Of a stretch of 64,000 nucleotides of DNA, positions 46,952-56,131 are shown piece after piece. The notes beneath the pieces are model-generated. The model was given only the letters and a program-made list of their open reading frames with translations, did not search any database and was not told the origin of the DNA. The stretch lies in assembly GCA_023439045.1 (NCBI GenBank), contig JAEXOY010000018.1:196426-260425 (forward strand). The letters run 5' to 3'. Numbering within the stretch: position 1 is the stretch's first letter; the number at the start of each line of letters is the position of its first letter. This stretch comes from Bacillota bacterium. GTDB lineage: Bacteria; Bacillota; Clostridia; Acetivibrionales; DSM-1351. A program made the position numbers and the translations under genes.

Positions 46952-48208
46952 ATGCAATTGGAAATCGGTATTGGTACACGGATCGAAGCAATTGAAGTTA
47001 TGGATCAAAACTTGATGGGTGTTCTTTTGCCGAACAAGGTAGAAATAGGATTGACGGGTGCTGAAGAGGTATTACGGGCTATCCGCAATCCTATCGGTAC
47101 TGCTCAGCTAGGAAACGTCATAAAGCCGGGGGAACGCGTAGTGATAATTACGAGCGACATTACGCGTCCGGTGCCGACCTGGGTCATCTTGCCGGTATTG
47201 CTGGACGAGTTGTATTCGGCGGGGGTGAAACCGGAGGACATCACATTGGTTTTTGCGCTGGGTAGCCACCGCTTCCATACAGAGGAAGAAATGAGAAAGC
47301 TTGCGGGAGACCGAGCGTTCTCGGAGATTCGATGCGTAGACGGAAACCCGGGGGATGTTGTGAGGATGGGAATGACAGGCCGAGGCACACCGGTGGATAT
47401 CACCCGTGTGGTGGCTGAAGCGCAGAGGAGAATTTGCATCGGTAACATTGAATACCATTACTTCGCTGGCTATTCTGGTGGAGCAAAAGCAATCATGCCC
47501 GGTGTTTCCACCCGGGAAGCTATACAATCGAACCACAGTCGTATGGTGCTACCGGAAGCGGTAGCAGGCCGCCTTGAGGGGAACCCTGTCAGGGAAGACT
47601 TGGAAGAGGCTATAAAGTACTGCCCTATTGATTTTATTGTTAACGTAGTGCTTGACGAACATAAGAACATTATCCGTGCAGTGGCGGGCCATTATATAGA
47701 GGCTCACAGAGAAGGCTGCCGCTTTCTTGACGCACTATACTGCAAAGAAATTGACGAAAAAGCCGATATTGTGATTGTATCACAAGGGGGTGCTCCCAAG
47801 GATATTAACCTTTACCAGACACAGAAGGCGTTGGATAACGCAAAAAATGCAGTAAAAAAAGGTGGTATTATTATTCTTGTAGGTGCATGCACCGAGGGGT
47901 TCGGCGAGGGAGTATTTGAAAAATGGATGAGAGAAGCAGAATCTCCAGATTCTCTTATAGAACGTGTTCAACGGGAATTCAGGCTTGGAGGGCATAAAGC
48001 TGCGGCCATAGCCTTGGTGCTTAACAATGCAGATATCTACTTTGTTTCAGAGATGGAGGCTGGGCTGGTAAGGTCCATTTTTATGCATCCGTTTACATCG
48101 GTTCAGCAAGCACTTGAAGCAGCCTTTGCCAAACTCGGAAGTCAGGCCACGGTGTTGGTGATGCCCTACGGAGGGTCAACACTTCCAACCCTGAAGGAAA
48201 AAAAGTAA
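46952..48208 (+). CDS. LarA-family nickel-dependent hydroxyacid racemase/epimerase
   Basis: 418 residues. LarA of Lactobacillus racemises lactate using a nickel-pincer cofactor covalently bound to a lysine. The matching residues are all here: H106 (GSHRFHTEE), H169 (EYHYFAGYSGG), K179 (GGAKAIMPGVS) and H195 (SNHSRM). SDITRPVPTW near residue 68 is also typical. Family members act on lactate, malate and sugar acids such as gluconate, so in this setting an epimerase for a sugar acid is likely. The cofactor-making larB, larC and larE are not in the window and must be elsewhere for activity. Confidence 0.88.
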   Translation: MQLEIGIGTRIEAIEVMDQNLMGVLLPNKVEIGLTGAEEVLRAIRNPIGTAQLGNVIKPGERVVIITSDITRPVPTWVILPVLLDELYSAGVKPEDITLVFALGSHRFHTEEEMRKLAGDRAFSEIRCVDGNPGDVVRMGMTGRGTPVDITRVVAEAQRRICIGNIEYHYFAGYSGGAKAIMPGVSTREAIQSNHSRMVLPEAVAGRLEGNPVREDLEEAIKYCPIDFIVNVVLDEHKNIIRAVAGHYIEAHREGCRFLDALYCKEIDEKADIVIVSQGGAPKDINLYQTQKALDNAKNAVKKGGIIILVGACTEGFGEGVFEKWMREAESPDSLIERVQREFRLGGHKAAAIALVLNNADIYFVSEMEAGLVRSIFMHPFTSVQQALEAAFAKLGSQATVLVMPYGGSTLPTLKEKK

Positions 48209-48288
48209 AAAATGAGGACCGCTCTGACACATTACAGGGTGGAACAGTACTTAAGAATACTTAAGAATAAGAAATGGAGGAATAATAA

Positions 48289-49179
48289 ATGACACAAATA
48301 GGATTTATTGGTTTAGGAATCATGGGAAAGCCCATGGCAAAAAACCTTCTAAAGGCAGGCTTCAAGCTTGCAGTTTATGACATATTCACTGCTGCCGTGG
48401 AAGAACTCGGTGCATGTGGTGCTACAATGTGTGGTTCTATCAAAGAAGTTGCGGAACTGTCTGACATAATCATTACCATGCTTCCAAACAGCCCACATGT
48501 GAAGTCTGTTGTGCTGGAAGAGGGAGGAATTGTCAATTATGCAAAAGAGGGTACTCTCATCGTTGATATGAGCTCCATTGCACCCGGGGCATCAAAAGAG
48601 ATGTACAACCTGCTCAAACCCCACGGCATACACATGATAGACGCTCCAGTTTCAGGAGGCGAGCCCAAAGCAAAAGACGGCACACTTGCTATAATGGTAG
48701 GTGGGGAAGAAGCTGATTTTGAGCGTGCAAAACCGTTGTTCGATGTGATGGGAAGTTCAGCTACGCTTGTAGGCAGCATTGGAAGTGGCAACACCTGCAA
48801 GTTGGTGAACCAAGTCATCGTAGCCCTCAATATTGCGGCGTTAAGCGAAGGGATGATGCTTGCTAAAAAGGCGGGCACAGATCCTCAGCGGGTATATGAA
48901 GCAATAAAGGGAGGCCTTGCAGGCTCAACCGTAATGAATGCGAAAACTCAGATGATGCTGGAGGGAAATTTTGCACCTGGATTTAAAATTGATCTTCATA
49001 TCAAAGACCTTAACAATGCTCTTGATGCGGCAAAGGAGTGCAGCGCGCCACTGCCCATGACTGGGGAGATTATAAAGGTGCTGCAGGAGTTGTCTGCTGA
49101 TGGTGAAGGTATGAGTGACCACAGCGCTATCGTGAAATACTATGAAAAACTCGCGGGCACTATTCTTTCTGAAAACTGA
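48289..49179 (+). CDS. 3-hydroxyisobutyrate dehydrogenase family, probably tartronate semialdehyde reductase
   Basis: 296 residues. Rossmann start GFIGLGIMGKPMAKNLLKAG, substrate motif DAPVSGGEPKAKDGTLA, catalytic lysine K171 in GNTCKLVNQ, and the helical C-terminal domain with KDLNNALDAA. This is the beta-hydroxyacid dehydrogenase family; the adjacent glycerate kinase suggests the GarR/GlxR activity that reduces tartronate semialdehyde to glycerate with NAD(P)H. The sequence alone does not separate this from other beta-hydroxyacids. AATGGAGGA precedes the ATG; 36 bases to glycerate kinase. Confidence 0.9.
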   Translation: MTQIGFIGLGIMGKPMAKNLLKAGFKLAVYDIFTAAVEELGACGATMCGSIKEVAELSDIIITMLPNSPHVKSVVLEEGGIVNYAKEGTLIVDMSSIAPGASKEMYNLLKPHGIHMIDAPVSGGEPKAKDGTLAIMVGGEEADFERAKPLFDVMGSSATLVGSIGSGNTCKLVNQVIVALNIAALSEGMMLAKKAGTDPQRVYEAIKGGLAGSTVMNAKTQMMLEGNFAPGFKIDLHIKDLNNALDAAKECSAPLPMTGEIIKVLQELSADGEGMSDHSAIVKYYEKLAGTILSEN

Positions 49180-49215
49180 TATTGTTAGTACCAAAAAAAT
49201 TTACTGGAGGTCATA

Positions 49216-50358
49216 ATGAAAGTACTGATTGCAATGGATTCGTTTAAAGGGAACTTGACATCTTTAGGCGTGGCAGCAATTGTTGAGAAGGGGATAAAAA
49301 AGGTTTTTAATGACGCTTTTGTAGACAAGGTAGCCATTGCCGACGGTGGAGAGGGCACTGTGGAAGCAGTTGTTGATTGCTTAGAGGGGGAGTATGTATA
49401 TACTGAGGTTTCTGACCCTTTAGGAGGCAAGGTTAAAGCTAAATACGGTATAGTCAATGGTACAACCGCAATCATAGAGATGGCTGAAGCCTCGGGGCTT
49501 CCTCTTGTCCTGGTCGAAAAAAGGAATCCGATGCTGACTTCCTGTTATGGTACCGGTGAATTAATCAAGGATGCCATTGAAAGAGGCTGCAAAAAAATAA
49601 TCATGGGCATCGGAGGAAGCGCGACCAACGACGGCGGGGCAGGGATGGCTGCTGCTCTTGGTGTGAAATTTATTGGCAGGGACGGAAACGAAATTCCTCT
49701 TGGCGGAGCTGGGCTTGAAAAGCTCGAACGGATAGATACTAGTGGACTTGATCTGAGAATTAAGGACGTAGAGTTTATTGTAGCCAGCGATGTGAGCAAT
49801 CCCTTGTGTGGGGAGAAAGGTGCATCAAGAGTTTTCGGGCCTCAAAAGGGTGCTACAGAAGAAATGGTTTTGTTGCTGGATAAAAATCTTGACCATCTCT
49901 CAAAAATAATAAAAAGAGACATAGGCATAGATGTTGCAGAAATACCAGGCGCCGGGGCTGCCGGTGGATTGGGTGCTGGTTTGATGGCTTTCTGTGGTGC
50001 AAAGCTTACAAAGGGTATTGATATTGTTCTTGATACTATCAGGATAGAAGACAGAATCAAGGATGTTGATGTTGTGATAACCGGTGAGGGAAGAGTAGAT
50101 ATGCAGACAGCCTTTGGAAAGGTGCCTGTAGGAGTAGCAGCTAGGGCTAAAAAGTTTAATAAACCGGTCTTTGCAATTGCAGGCTTTGCTGAAAAGGGAG
50201 CAGAGATTGTATATGACTATGGAATTGATGCAGTGATGAGCTCAATGGTAGGTCCAATGAGTTTGGATGAAGCGATAGAGGAATCTCCACGGCTAATAGA
50301 AGAGGCTAGTGAACGGCTTTTTAGAATTATCAAGGCTGCAACAGGCATAAGCAAATAA
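49216..50358 (+). CDS. Glycerate kinase (GarK/GlxK type)
   Basis: 380 residues, the usual length. N-terminal IAMDSFKGNLTS, AIADGGEGTVEAVV, IIMGIGGSATNDGGAGMA, EIPGAGAAGGLGAGLMAF and the late TGEGRVDMQTAFGK all match the family. It phosphorylates glycerate with ATP, giving 2-phosphoglycerate in GarK/GlxK relatives, which enters lower glycolysis. It is the last gene of the island. After its stop come an orphan rlmD tail and a strong terminator. With the preceding dehydrogenase it marks the end of a pathway that yields glycerate. Confidence 0.93.
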   Translation: MKVLIAMDSFKGNLTSLGVAAIVEKGIKKVFNDAFVDKVAIADGGEGTVEAVVDCLEGEYVYTEVSDPLGGKVKAKYGIVNGTTAIIEMAEASGLPLVLVEKRNPMLTSCYGTGELIKDAIERGCKKIIMGIGGSATNDGGAGMAAALGVKFIGRDGNEIPLGGAGLEKLERIDTSGLDLRIKDVEFIVASDVSNPLCGEKGASRVFGPQKGATEEMVLLLDKNLDHLSKIIKRDIGIDVAEIPGAGAAGGLGAGLMAFCGAKLTKGIDIVLDTIRIEDRIKDVDVVITGEGRVDMQTAFGKVPVGVAARAKKFNKPVFAIAGFAEKGAEIVYDYGIDAVMSSMVGPMSLDEAIEESPRLIEEASERLFRIIKAATGISK

Positions 50359-50398
50359 AAGGGACTTATTTTACGGTATCTTTTTTGACCGTTCAAGG

Positions 50399-50458
50399 CA
50401 CGTTGAGAGTATAGTTATGATGACGAAATGTGGTTTTGAGGATAAAAGTAGATTTTGA
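50399..50458 (+). pseudogene. Orphan rlmD-type 3' end (tail C)
   Basis: From CAC at 50399 the frame reads HVESIVMMTKCGFEDKS, clearly the same end as rlmD (HVETVVLMTRCGSEDKK) but more diverged than tail B. Both orphan tails share TCAAG(C/G)CACGTTGAG at the left edge. The palindrome ACCACAagatgTGTGGT (50458-50474) follows, as behind tail B. It lies 40 bases after the last gene of the catabolic island and just before a terminator. Confidence 0.75.
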
Positions 50459-50503
50459 CCACAAGATGTGTGGTTTGAGAGCCGTTTTAAGGCAAAAATC
50501 GAG

Positions 50504-50542
50504 AAAAAATCGGGCTGAAAAAATTTTCAGCCCGATTTTTTT
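50504..50542 (+). terminator. Strong terminator at the right end of the island
   Basis: An 18-bp perfect stem, AAAAAATCGGGCTGAAAA (50504-50521) with its complement at 50524-50541. The core is CGGGCTGAAA/TTTCAGCCCG, ending in a run of T. Confidence 0.88.
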
Positions 50543-50850
50543 ATGGGCGAACATATTCCCTTTCACATGCTCTGATGGTCGGCTATGATGATGATGTGCA
50601 GTGGGTTTATAGGCTTGACTGCGGACGCGAGGAGGTGCTAACGCTTACCTACGATGAACCTGATCGCCCTGATAGTTGCCATTCCTATTTCGGAACAAAT
50701 GCAGATTGACCCCTTCAGCAATAAATTGCAATATCAGGCTCTCATTGAACCCTGTTAATGACTTAACAGGGTTTTTTCATGTCAATTTCGCCATTAGAGG
50801 AATCAATTTCGCCATCGGGTGTTTTGAGGACGATTTTTCTATATAGTTGG
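50543..50850 (+). other. Gene remnants and a terminator
   Basis: No intact gene. A 44-codon frame (50575-50709) with coding-like composition (YRLDCGREEVLTLTYDEPD) has no ribosome site and looks like the 3' end of a lost gene. It is followed by a hairpin AACCCTGTTAA/TTAACAGGGTT (50748-50758 and 50763-50773) with a T run, a good terminator. TCAATTTCGCCAT is then directly repeated at 50782 and 50803, 21 bases apart. Confidence 0.45.
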
Positions 50851-50851
50851 T

Positions 50852-51256
50852 TTGGGAGGTGAATTAGATGATTTACCGACTCGACCTGCAGGTGTGTTCT
50901 ACAGGATTGTACCGGGAACAACACAGCGGGAGCAAGCTTCCATACCGAACCGTGAAGGAAATGGGGGACTGTTACCTGGAGGGCAATTTCACCTAATCGG
51001 GAAAATCAGCAGTGCTGCGCGTCCCCCGAAAGAGGGAGATCATCTGCTCATTGCCAATGGCAAGTCCATTGCCATCCTGCCGAGGGGCAGTATGAAAAAG
51101 CCCTTCGAGTGGGTCGCCGGATATGTCGCAGAGGGAAAAAATACCTATATTGCTGCGATCAGAAGCCTGATTGCTGTATTCTTTCAACGACGACAAGCTG
51201 ACCGGGGAAGCGTATATATATTTTCAGATAATGAGGAGGTTATGAGAAATGGTTAG
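50852..51256 (+). pseudogene. Unrecognised, probably broken gene upstream of the SLH protein
   Basis: An open frame of 134 codons from a TTG at 50852 has a coding-like middle (GDHLLIANGKSIAIL, FEWVAGYVAEGKNTYI) but an unusual Arg-rich end. In the next frame the last stretch reads more naturally (LYSFNDDKLTGEAYIYFQI, stop just before 51249). A third frame opens with an ATG at 50868 behind GGGAGGTG and runs 42 codons. This suggests frameshifts in an old gene. No family was recognised. Confidence 0.35.
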
Positions 51257-53345
51257 GAAACAAAAACAAATCTTATCCCTTGTGCTGGCGGTGCTGCTGG
51301 CGGTGGGAAGTATAGCGGCAAGTGCGCCTACTGTTTACGCCGCGCAACCGACGCCCGGTGTGGGCGACGCAAGCGATGGCGTAGACATGGACGCACTGTT
51401 TACTGCGGGCAACTACATTTATTATGGCACATACGATCATGCGACCGCATTGGATCCCCTAAAAGAAAGTGGTGCTTATGGAGTTGTTACAGCTAGGGAA
51501 AACAAATACACCCCTGTCAAGTGGCGAGTGATGGGTGAGGAAGCGGGCGACAACGCTGTCACGCTGCTTAGCGAGTATGTGCTGGATAGCACGAAGTTTA
51601 GAAGTGATAACAAACAGCTAAATTCAGGTGTTTACGATGCTTCGGATATCAAAACTTTTCTTGCGAATATGAACCTGTTTAGTGCGGCAGAAAATATTCA
51701 CACTGTGACAACTGCTGTAACAACGAAAATGTTCGATTACGGCAATGTCTATAACCCGGGAGTTAGAGAGGAAAAGATCGGTGAATACTTTGGAGCAGTT
51801 TATCCTGTCACTTCTTCAGGACATATACTGTATTTACCCTGGGGAAAATATCAGCTGAAAGTTTACTGGACTGCGGATGCAGGAAATGAAAATGCGATTT
51901 CCCAAGATATTCAAAATGTTGCAACATTGAAAAACTCAACACCCGTATACTGGTGGCTGCGCTCGCCTAGCGACTCCCGCTCTGGCGGTGCGTATGCCGT
52001 CGACAACGGCGGCTGGGTCGGTGACTTCGGCACGACCAGAGTGTATGGCGTTCGCCCCGCTTTCAAGCTAAATCCGTCATCTGTCGTCTTTGCATCTGAA
52101 ATTAAATCCGGCGCAGATTCGTCCAAAGGAGAGACATTGGCTGACAGTAACTATGCTGCAGGCAGCGCGAAAAATTTCAAATTGACGGTTATGGGCTTTG
52201 GCGGCTCTCTGGTCGGCGTTCCTGCCATAGCGCAGACCATAATTCCAGGTAATGACTTGACACTGATAGACCTTACGCCGAGTCATACAGGCAGCGATTA
52301 CACGGTTAACTACAAAATCGTGGGAAGCGGCTCCGGCGAGCGGAAGATCGTGCGCTATGGCTCTACCGCAGCTACATCAGCAACGAGCCTTACACTGGAT
52401 ACAGACAGCCTTGTTGAGGGCAGCTACGATGCTTATGTTTGGCTGCAAAAAAACAATGCCATCAATTCCCATGAAGCGATGGCGATACAGCATATACCAA
52501 TTAAGGTAACAAATGTGACGGTGAGCTCTGTCACAGTAAAAAACGCACCGACTAAGACAACCTACACTGAAGGTGAATTGCTTGACCTTACCGGCCTTGT
52601 GGTGACCGTGAACAAGAGTGACGGCTCCACTGAAGATGTTACTCTTACTGATTTTGCGTCCAGGGGTATCGCAGTCAGCCCTACAAACGGCACGATGATG
52701 TCAGTAGACTCGCACAACGGAAACCCTGTCACCGTAAGCTGCGGCGGCCAGACCGCCAATACCGGGAACCTGACTGTGAATGCGGCTCCCGTGATTAGCG
52801 CAACCATCAGTCCGACAAGTTTAAACTATGATCTTGCTTCTCCCAGCGATGTAAGCACCACCATCACCTGGGGCGGCACCACTGCGGTTACAGGCGTGGT
52901 ATACGGCGCAACGCCTTTAGCAATATCGACAGACTATACTGTCAGCGGTAACGTACTGACCATCAAGGACAGCTATCTTGCGTCACAGGGCTTCACCGCA
53001 GGGGACACAGCGGTTTTTACAATTTCCTTTGATAAAGGAAATTCCGCCACGCTTACTGTCAGCATCGTGACGGTGAGCTCCGTAACAGTAAAAAACGCAC
53101 CGACAAAGACTACCTACACCGAAGGGGAATTTCTTGACCTTACTGACCTTGTGGTGACTGTGAACAAGAGTGACGGCTCCACTGAAGATGTTACTCTTAC
53201 TGATTTTGCATCCAGGGGGATCACAGTCAGCCCTGCAAACGGCACGATGATGTCGGTAGCCACGCACAACGGAAAGCCTGTCACTGTAAGCTGCTACGGC
53301 CAGACCGCCAATACCGGTAACCTGACTGTGAATGCGCTCCCGTGA
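51249..53345 (+). CDS. Large SLH surface protein, first part (frame interrupted)
   Basis: 698 codons. A signal peptide (LSLVLAVLLAVGSIAASAPT, ending near YAAQ) is followed by a DUF6273-like region (YWWLRSPSDSRSGGAYAV, VRPAFKLNPSSVVF, about residues 45-280). Then comes an Ig-like Big_3 domain (KNAPTKTTYTEGELLDLTGL), a CBM_X2-like domain (ATISPTSLNYDLASPSDVS) and a second Big_3 domain. The frame ends in VNALP. The equivalent place after the first Big_3 copy reads VNAAPVISATIS: one G is missing (GCGGCTCCC in copy 1, GCGCTCCC in copy 2), and the homology goes on without a break in the next frame. So this and the following frame are one gene of about 1587 codons. Confidence 0.85.
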   Translation: MVRKQKQILSLVLAVLLAVGSIAASAPTVYAAQPTPGVGDASDGVDMDALFTAGNYIYYGTYDHATALDPLKESGAYGVVTARENKYTPVKWRVMGEEAGDNAVTLLSEYVLDSTKFRSDNKQLNSGVYDASDIKTFLANMNLFSAAENIHTVTTAVTTKMFDYGNVYNPGVREEKIGEYFGAVYPVTSSGHILYLPWGKYQLKVYWTADAGNENAISQDIQNVATLKNSTPVYWWLRSPSDSRSGGAYAVDNGGWVGDFGTTRVYGVRPAFKLNPSSVVFASEIKSGADSSKGETLADSNYAAGSAKNFKLTVMGFGGSLVGVPAIAQTIIPGNDLTLIDLTPSHTGSDYTVNYKIVGSGSGERKIVRYGSTAATSATSLTLDTDSLVEGSYDAYVWLQKNNAINSHEAMAIQHIPIKVTNVTVSSVTVKNAPTKTTYTEGELLDLTGLVVTVNKSDGSTEDVTLTDFASRGIAVSPTNGTMMSVDSHNGNPVTVSCGGQTANTGNLTVNAAPVISATISPTSLNYDLASPSDVSTTITWGGTTAVTGVVYGATPLAISTDYTVSGNVLTIKDSYLASQGFTAGDTAVFTISFDKGNSATLTVSIVTVSSVTVKNAPTKTTYTEGEFLDLTDLVVTVNKSDGSTEDVTLTDFASRGITVSPANGTMMSVATHNGKPVTVSCYGQTANTGNLTVNALP

Positions 53346-56008
53346 TTAACGCAACCATCAGTCCGACAAGTTTAAACTATGATCTTGCTTCTCCCAGCGA
53401 TGTAAGCACCACCATCACCTGGGGCGGCACCGCTGAAGTTACAGGCGTGGTATACGGCGCAACGCCTTTAACAATATCGACAGACTATACTGTCAGCGGT
53501 AACATACTGACCATCATGGGCAGCTATCTTGCGGCACAGGGCTTAACCGCAGGGGACACGGCGGTTTTTACAATTTCCTTTGATAAAGGAAATTCCGCCA
53601 CGCTTACTGTCAGCATCGTAAATAACCACATCCCCAGCAACAACGCCGATTTGAGCAAGCTGATAGTGGGCGGAAGCATGGTAAACAGCTTTGCTCCTGA
53701 TACCACCTCATATAATGTGGAACTGCCCCACGGCACACAGCCGGGCAATGCGGCCGCAACAGTATCTGCAGAAGTGGTTGATCCAAAAGCTGGGGTCAAT
53801 ATCACACAGGCTTCAACCCTACCCGGTAGCGCAACTGTGGAGGTAACTGCCGAGGATGGGACAACAAAAAAGACTTACACCATCAGCTTCACACTGAAAG
53901 CAGCTCCTCCTGTGCAAAGCTCTGAAAAGGACGTTACAAGCGTGATTACGCCTGGTGGCGCTTCTATCAGCAGCACAAGCATCACGGTAACAGTCGTAAA
54001 CAGCGTTACCAATCAAGCTGTCAACCTTTCGGTGAGTACGGGTGCAAGCTGGAAACTGTACAGCGATGCATCCTACAACAATGAAATAACAAGCAAAACC
54101 ATGATGCTCTCTGACGGGACAAACATGGTTTATGTCAGAGTGACTGCTGAGGATGGTAGTACTAAGGACTATACCCTTACCATTATAAGGGAGGGTTCAG
54201 AACAATTCATTCCGGTAACAGAAATCAGAATTATAGGTGGGAATACTATCAATACAAAGAACGGCACCTTACAGCTTGCGGCGGACGTTGTACCCGAAAA
54301 CGCTACAAATAAGGCGGTTGTGTGGAGTATTGCGAGCGGCAGCTCCTTTGCGACGCTGAACGCCACTGGCCTTTTGACAGCCCAAAGCAATGGTACTGTT
54401 ACGGTGCATGCTACTGCGCAGGACGGCTCCAATGTGTATGGCGAATTGCAAATAGCCATCTCCGAGCAAGGTGGCAGCAGCGGTACTGTCGGTGGAGGTA
54501 CTGTCGTTGGCTATACGCCTGCAACGGACATCACCACCGATAAGCAGCCCAGTATGCCGACCACGGCAAGAATGAGGGTTTCCGGCACCATGAAGGACGG
54601 TATTCCCTCTGCAACCATCACTGAGCAGATGGTGAGGGATGCTATAAAGGCAGTACAGGATGCGGCAGAAAAATCCGGCAATAACGATGACGGCATTGCT
54701 CTGTATTTCAGCATCACAGGAAGCGGCAGCTATACCGGCCTGTATGCCACCATTGAAGCGGGAGCTATCGACCGCCTGAAGGAAGCCGGTGTGAGGTTTA
54801 TCACAATCGGCTCGGCTGTGCTTGACATTACCTTTGACATTGGAGCTATTGCTGAGATTGACAGACAGTCAACCGATAATGTTACGGTTTCCGCAAGGCC
54901 GCAGACCAAGCTGTCCGAAGCGGCAAAGGAACTGATCGGCTCCCGTCCGGTGTTTGACATCACCGTGGGCTATCAGAAGAACGGTGAGACCAAATATATT
55001 ACTAATTTTGGCCAAGGTGCGGTCACATTGGGTATTGCTTACAACGCTACAGCTAAAGAAAGTGCCTCCAACCTGTTCGGCGTGTATGTTGACAGAAACG
55101 GCAGGCCGCAGCTTCTGAACAATTCCAGTTACAACAATGGCAGACTGATTTTCAACAGAAACAGCCTGTCAACCTACGGAGTAGGCTACAAAGCCTCTGC
55201 TCCGGTCTTTACTGACACGGCAAAGCACTGGGCGAAGGACAACATAGATTTTGTCACTGGCCTTAATCTGATCAGCGGTACAAGTAAGACCACCTTTTCT
55301 CCAAATACCGCAATCATTCGCGCCGACTTCCTTATGGCGCTGGGAAAACTTTCTGGTGTGGATGTGAGTAGCTACAAAACTAGCAGCTTCACCGATGTAA
55401 GGAACAACGACCCCGCCATGCCATACATAGAGTGGGCGGTCAAAAACAAAATCGTGTCAGGCTATGGCAATGGAAAATTCGGGCCAAACGACTCGATTAC
55501 CCGTGAACAGATAGCTTTGATGATGGGCAACTATGCTAAGGCTACTGGCTATAAGATGCCGGCAACCCGCCAAGCTATAGCCTTTGCCGATGAGGCGAAA
55601 ATCAGCCCATGGGCTAGGGAAGCGGTGAAGGCTATCCAGCAGACAGGTGTTATCGTCGGCAAAACAGGTAACCTGTTCGACCCACAGGGTAACGCTACCC
55701 GCGCGGAAGCATCAACTATCCTGCACCGGTTTGTGGAGTTTGTCATCGAAAAGGGCACGGCACGGGGTTGGAGCCAGAATGATGTCAACCAGTGGCTGTA
55801 CATTGGTGAAAACGGAAAGGCCGTAATTGGTTGGCTCACTGAGGGAAATACCAAGTATTACTTTACCTCTGATGGCATCATGGTGTCTGGTAAGTGGCAC
55901 CAGATTGACGGTAATTGGTATTACTTCTACGCAGACGGAAGCCTTGCAAAAAGCACGAAGGTGGACGGCTATGAGGTGGACGAAAACGGCGCTAGAAAGA
56001 TGAAATAA
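53342..56008 (+). CDS. Large SLH surface protein, second part (after frameshift)
   Basis: 888 codons from a GTG that overlaps the previous stop; it has no signal peptide of its own. Order: second CBM_X2-like domain, cadherin-like beta-sandwich domains (about 100-280, APDTTSYNVELPHGTQPG), a Big_2 Ig-like domain (LQLAADVVPENATNKAVVWS), a middle region, three SLH domains (about 620-805; HWAKDNIDFVTGLNLISG, WAVKNKIVSGYGNGKFGP, AVKAIQQTGVIVG), and a C-terminal pair of choline-binding-type cell-wall repeats (GWLTEGNTKYYFTSDGIM, GNWYYFYADGS). Having both SLH and CW-binding repeats is unusual. Secretion depends on reading through the upstream frameshift or on the frameshift being a sequencing error. 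Confidence 0.85.
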   Translation: MINATISPTSLNYDLASPSDVSTTITWGGTAEVTGVVYGATPLTISTDYTVSGNILTIMGSYLAAQGLTAGDTAVFTISFDKGNSATLTVSIVNNHIPSNNADLSKLIVGGSMVNSFAPDTTSYNVELPHGTQPGNAAATVSAEVVDPKAGVNITQASTLPGSATVEVTAEDGTTKKTYTISFTLKAAPPVQSSEKDVTSVITPGGASISSTSITVTVVNSVTNQAVNLSVSTGASWKLYSDASYNNEITSKTMMLSDGTNMVYVRVTAEDGSTKDYTLTIIREGSEQFIPVTEIRIIGGNTINTKNGTLQLAADVVPENATNKAVVWSIASGSSFATLNATGLLTAQSNGTVTVHATAQDGSNVYGELQIAISEQGGSSGTVGGGTVVGYTPATDITTDKQPSMPTTARMRVSGTMKDGIPSATITEQMVRDAIKAVQDAAEKSGNNDDGIALYFSITGSGSYTGLYATIEAGAIDRLKEAGVRFITIGSAVLDITFDIGAIAEIDRQSTDNVTVSARPQTKLSEAAKELIGSRPVFDITVGYQKNGETKYITNFGQGAVTLGIAYNATAKESASNLFGVYVDRNGRPQLLNNSSYNNGRLIFNRNSLSTYGVGYKASAPVFTDTAKHWAKDNIDFVTGLNLISGTSKTTFSPNTAIIRADFLMALGKLSGVDVSSYKTSSFTDVRNNDPAMPYIEWAVKNKIVSGYGNGKFGPNDSITREQIALMMGNYAKATGYKMPATRQAIAFADEAKISPWAREAVKAIQQTGVIVGKTGNLFDPQGNATRAEASTILHRFVEFVIEKGTARGWSQNDVNQWLYIGENGKAVIGWLTEGNTKYYFTSDGIMVSGKWHQIDGNWYYFYADGSLAKSTKVDGYEVDENGARKMK

Positions 56009-56037
56009 TTACAGCGGCTGGCTGTCAAAAATCGCGA

Positions 56038-56070
56038 GGACCCGCCCTCTGGCATAAGGGTGGGCCCTTT
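56038..56070 (+). terminator. Terminator of the SLH protein gene
   Basis: GGACCCGCCCT (56038-56048) pairs with AGGGTGGGCCC (56057-56067), with G-U pairs, followed by TTTCT. Confidence 0.65.
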
Positions 56071-56078
56071 CTATTATT

Positions 56079-56126
56079 GCGGATATGATTGACGGAACTG
56101 TCGCCAGAAAACAAATACCGTCGTGA
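56079..56126 (+). pseudogene. Active-site fragment of a CDP-alcohol phosphatidyltransferase
   Basis: Sixteen codons, ADMIDGTVARKQIPS then a stop, match the catalytic motif of the intact gene at 58759 (TDMIDGTVARKTGSV). A second broken copy of this family in the window; the DNA up to 56420 otherwise holds only the rlmD-like tail and AT-rich sequence. Confidence 0.65.
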
Positions 56127-56131
56127 ATATT

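Noticed and set aside
14440..50458. Intact integrative conjugative element
   Set aside because: No integrase, relaxase, coupling protein or conjugation genes were found between the tails.
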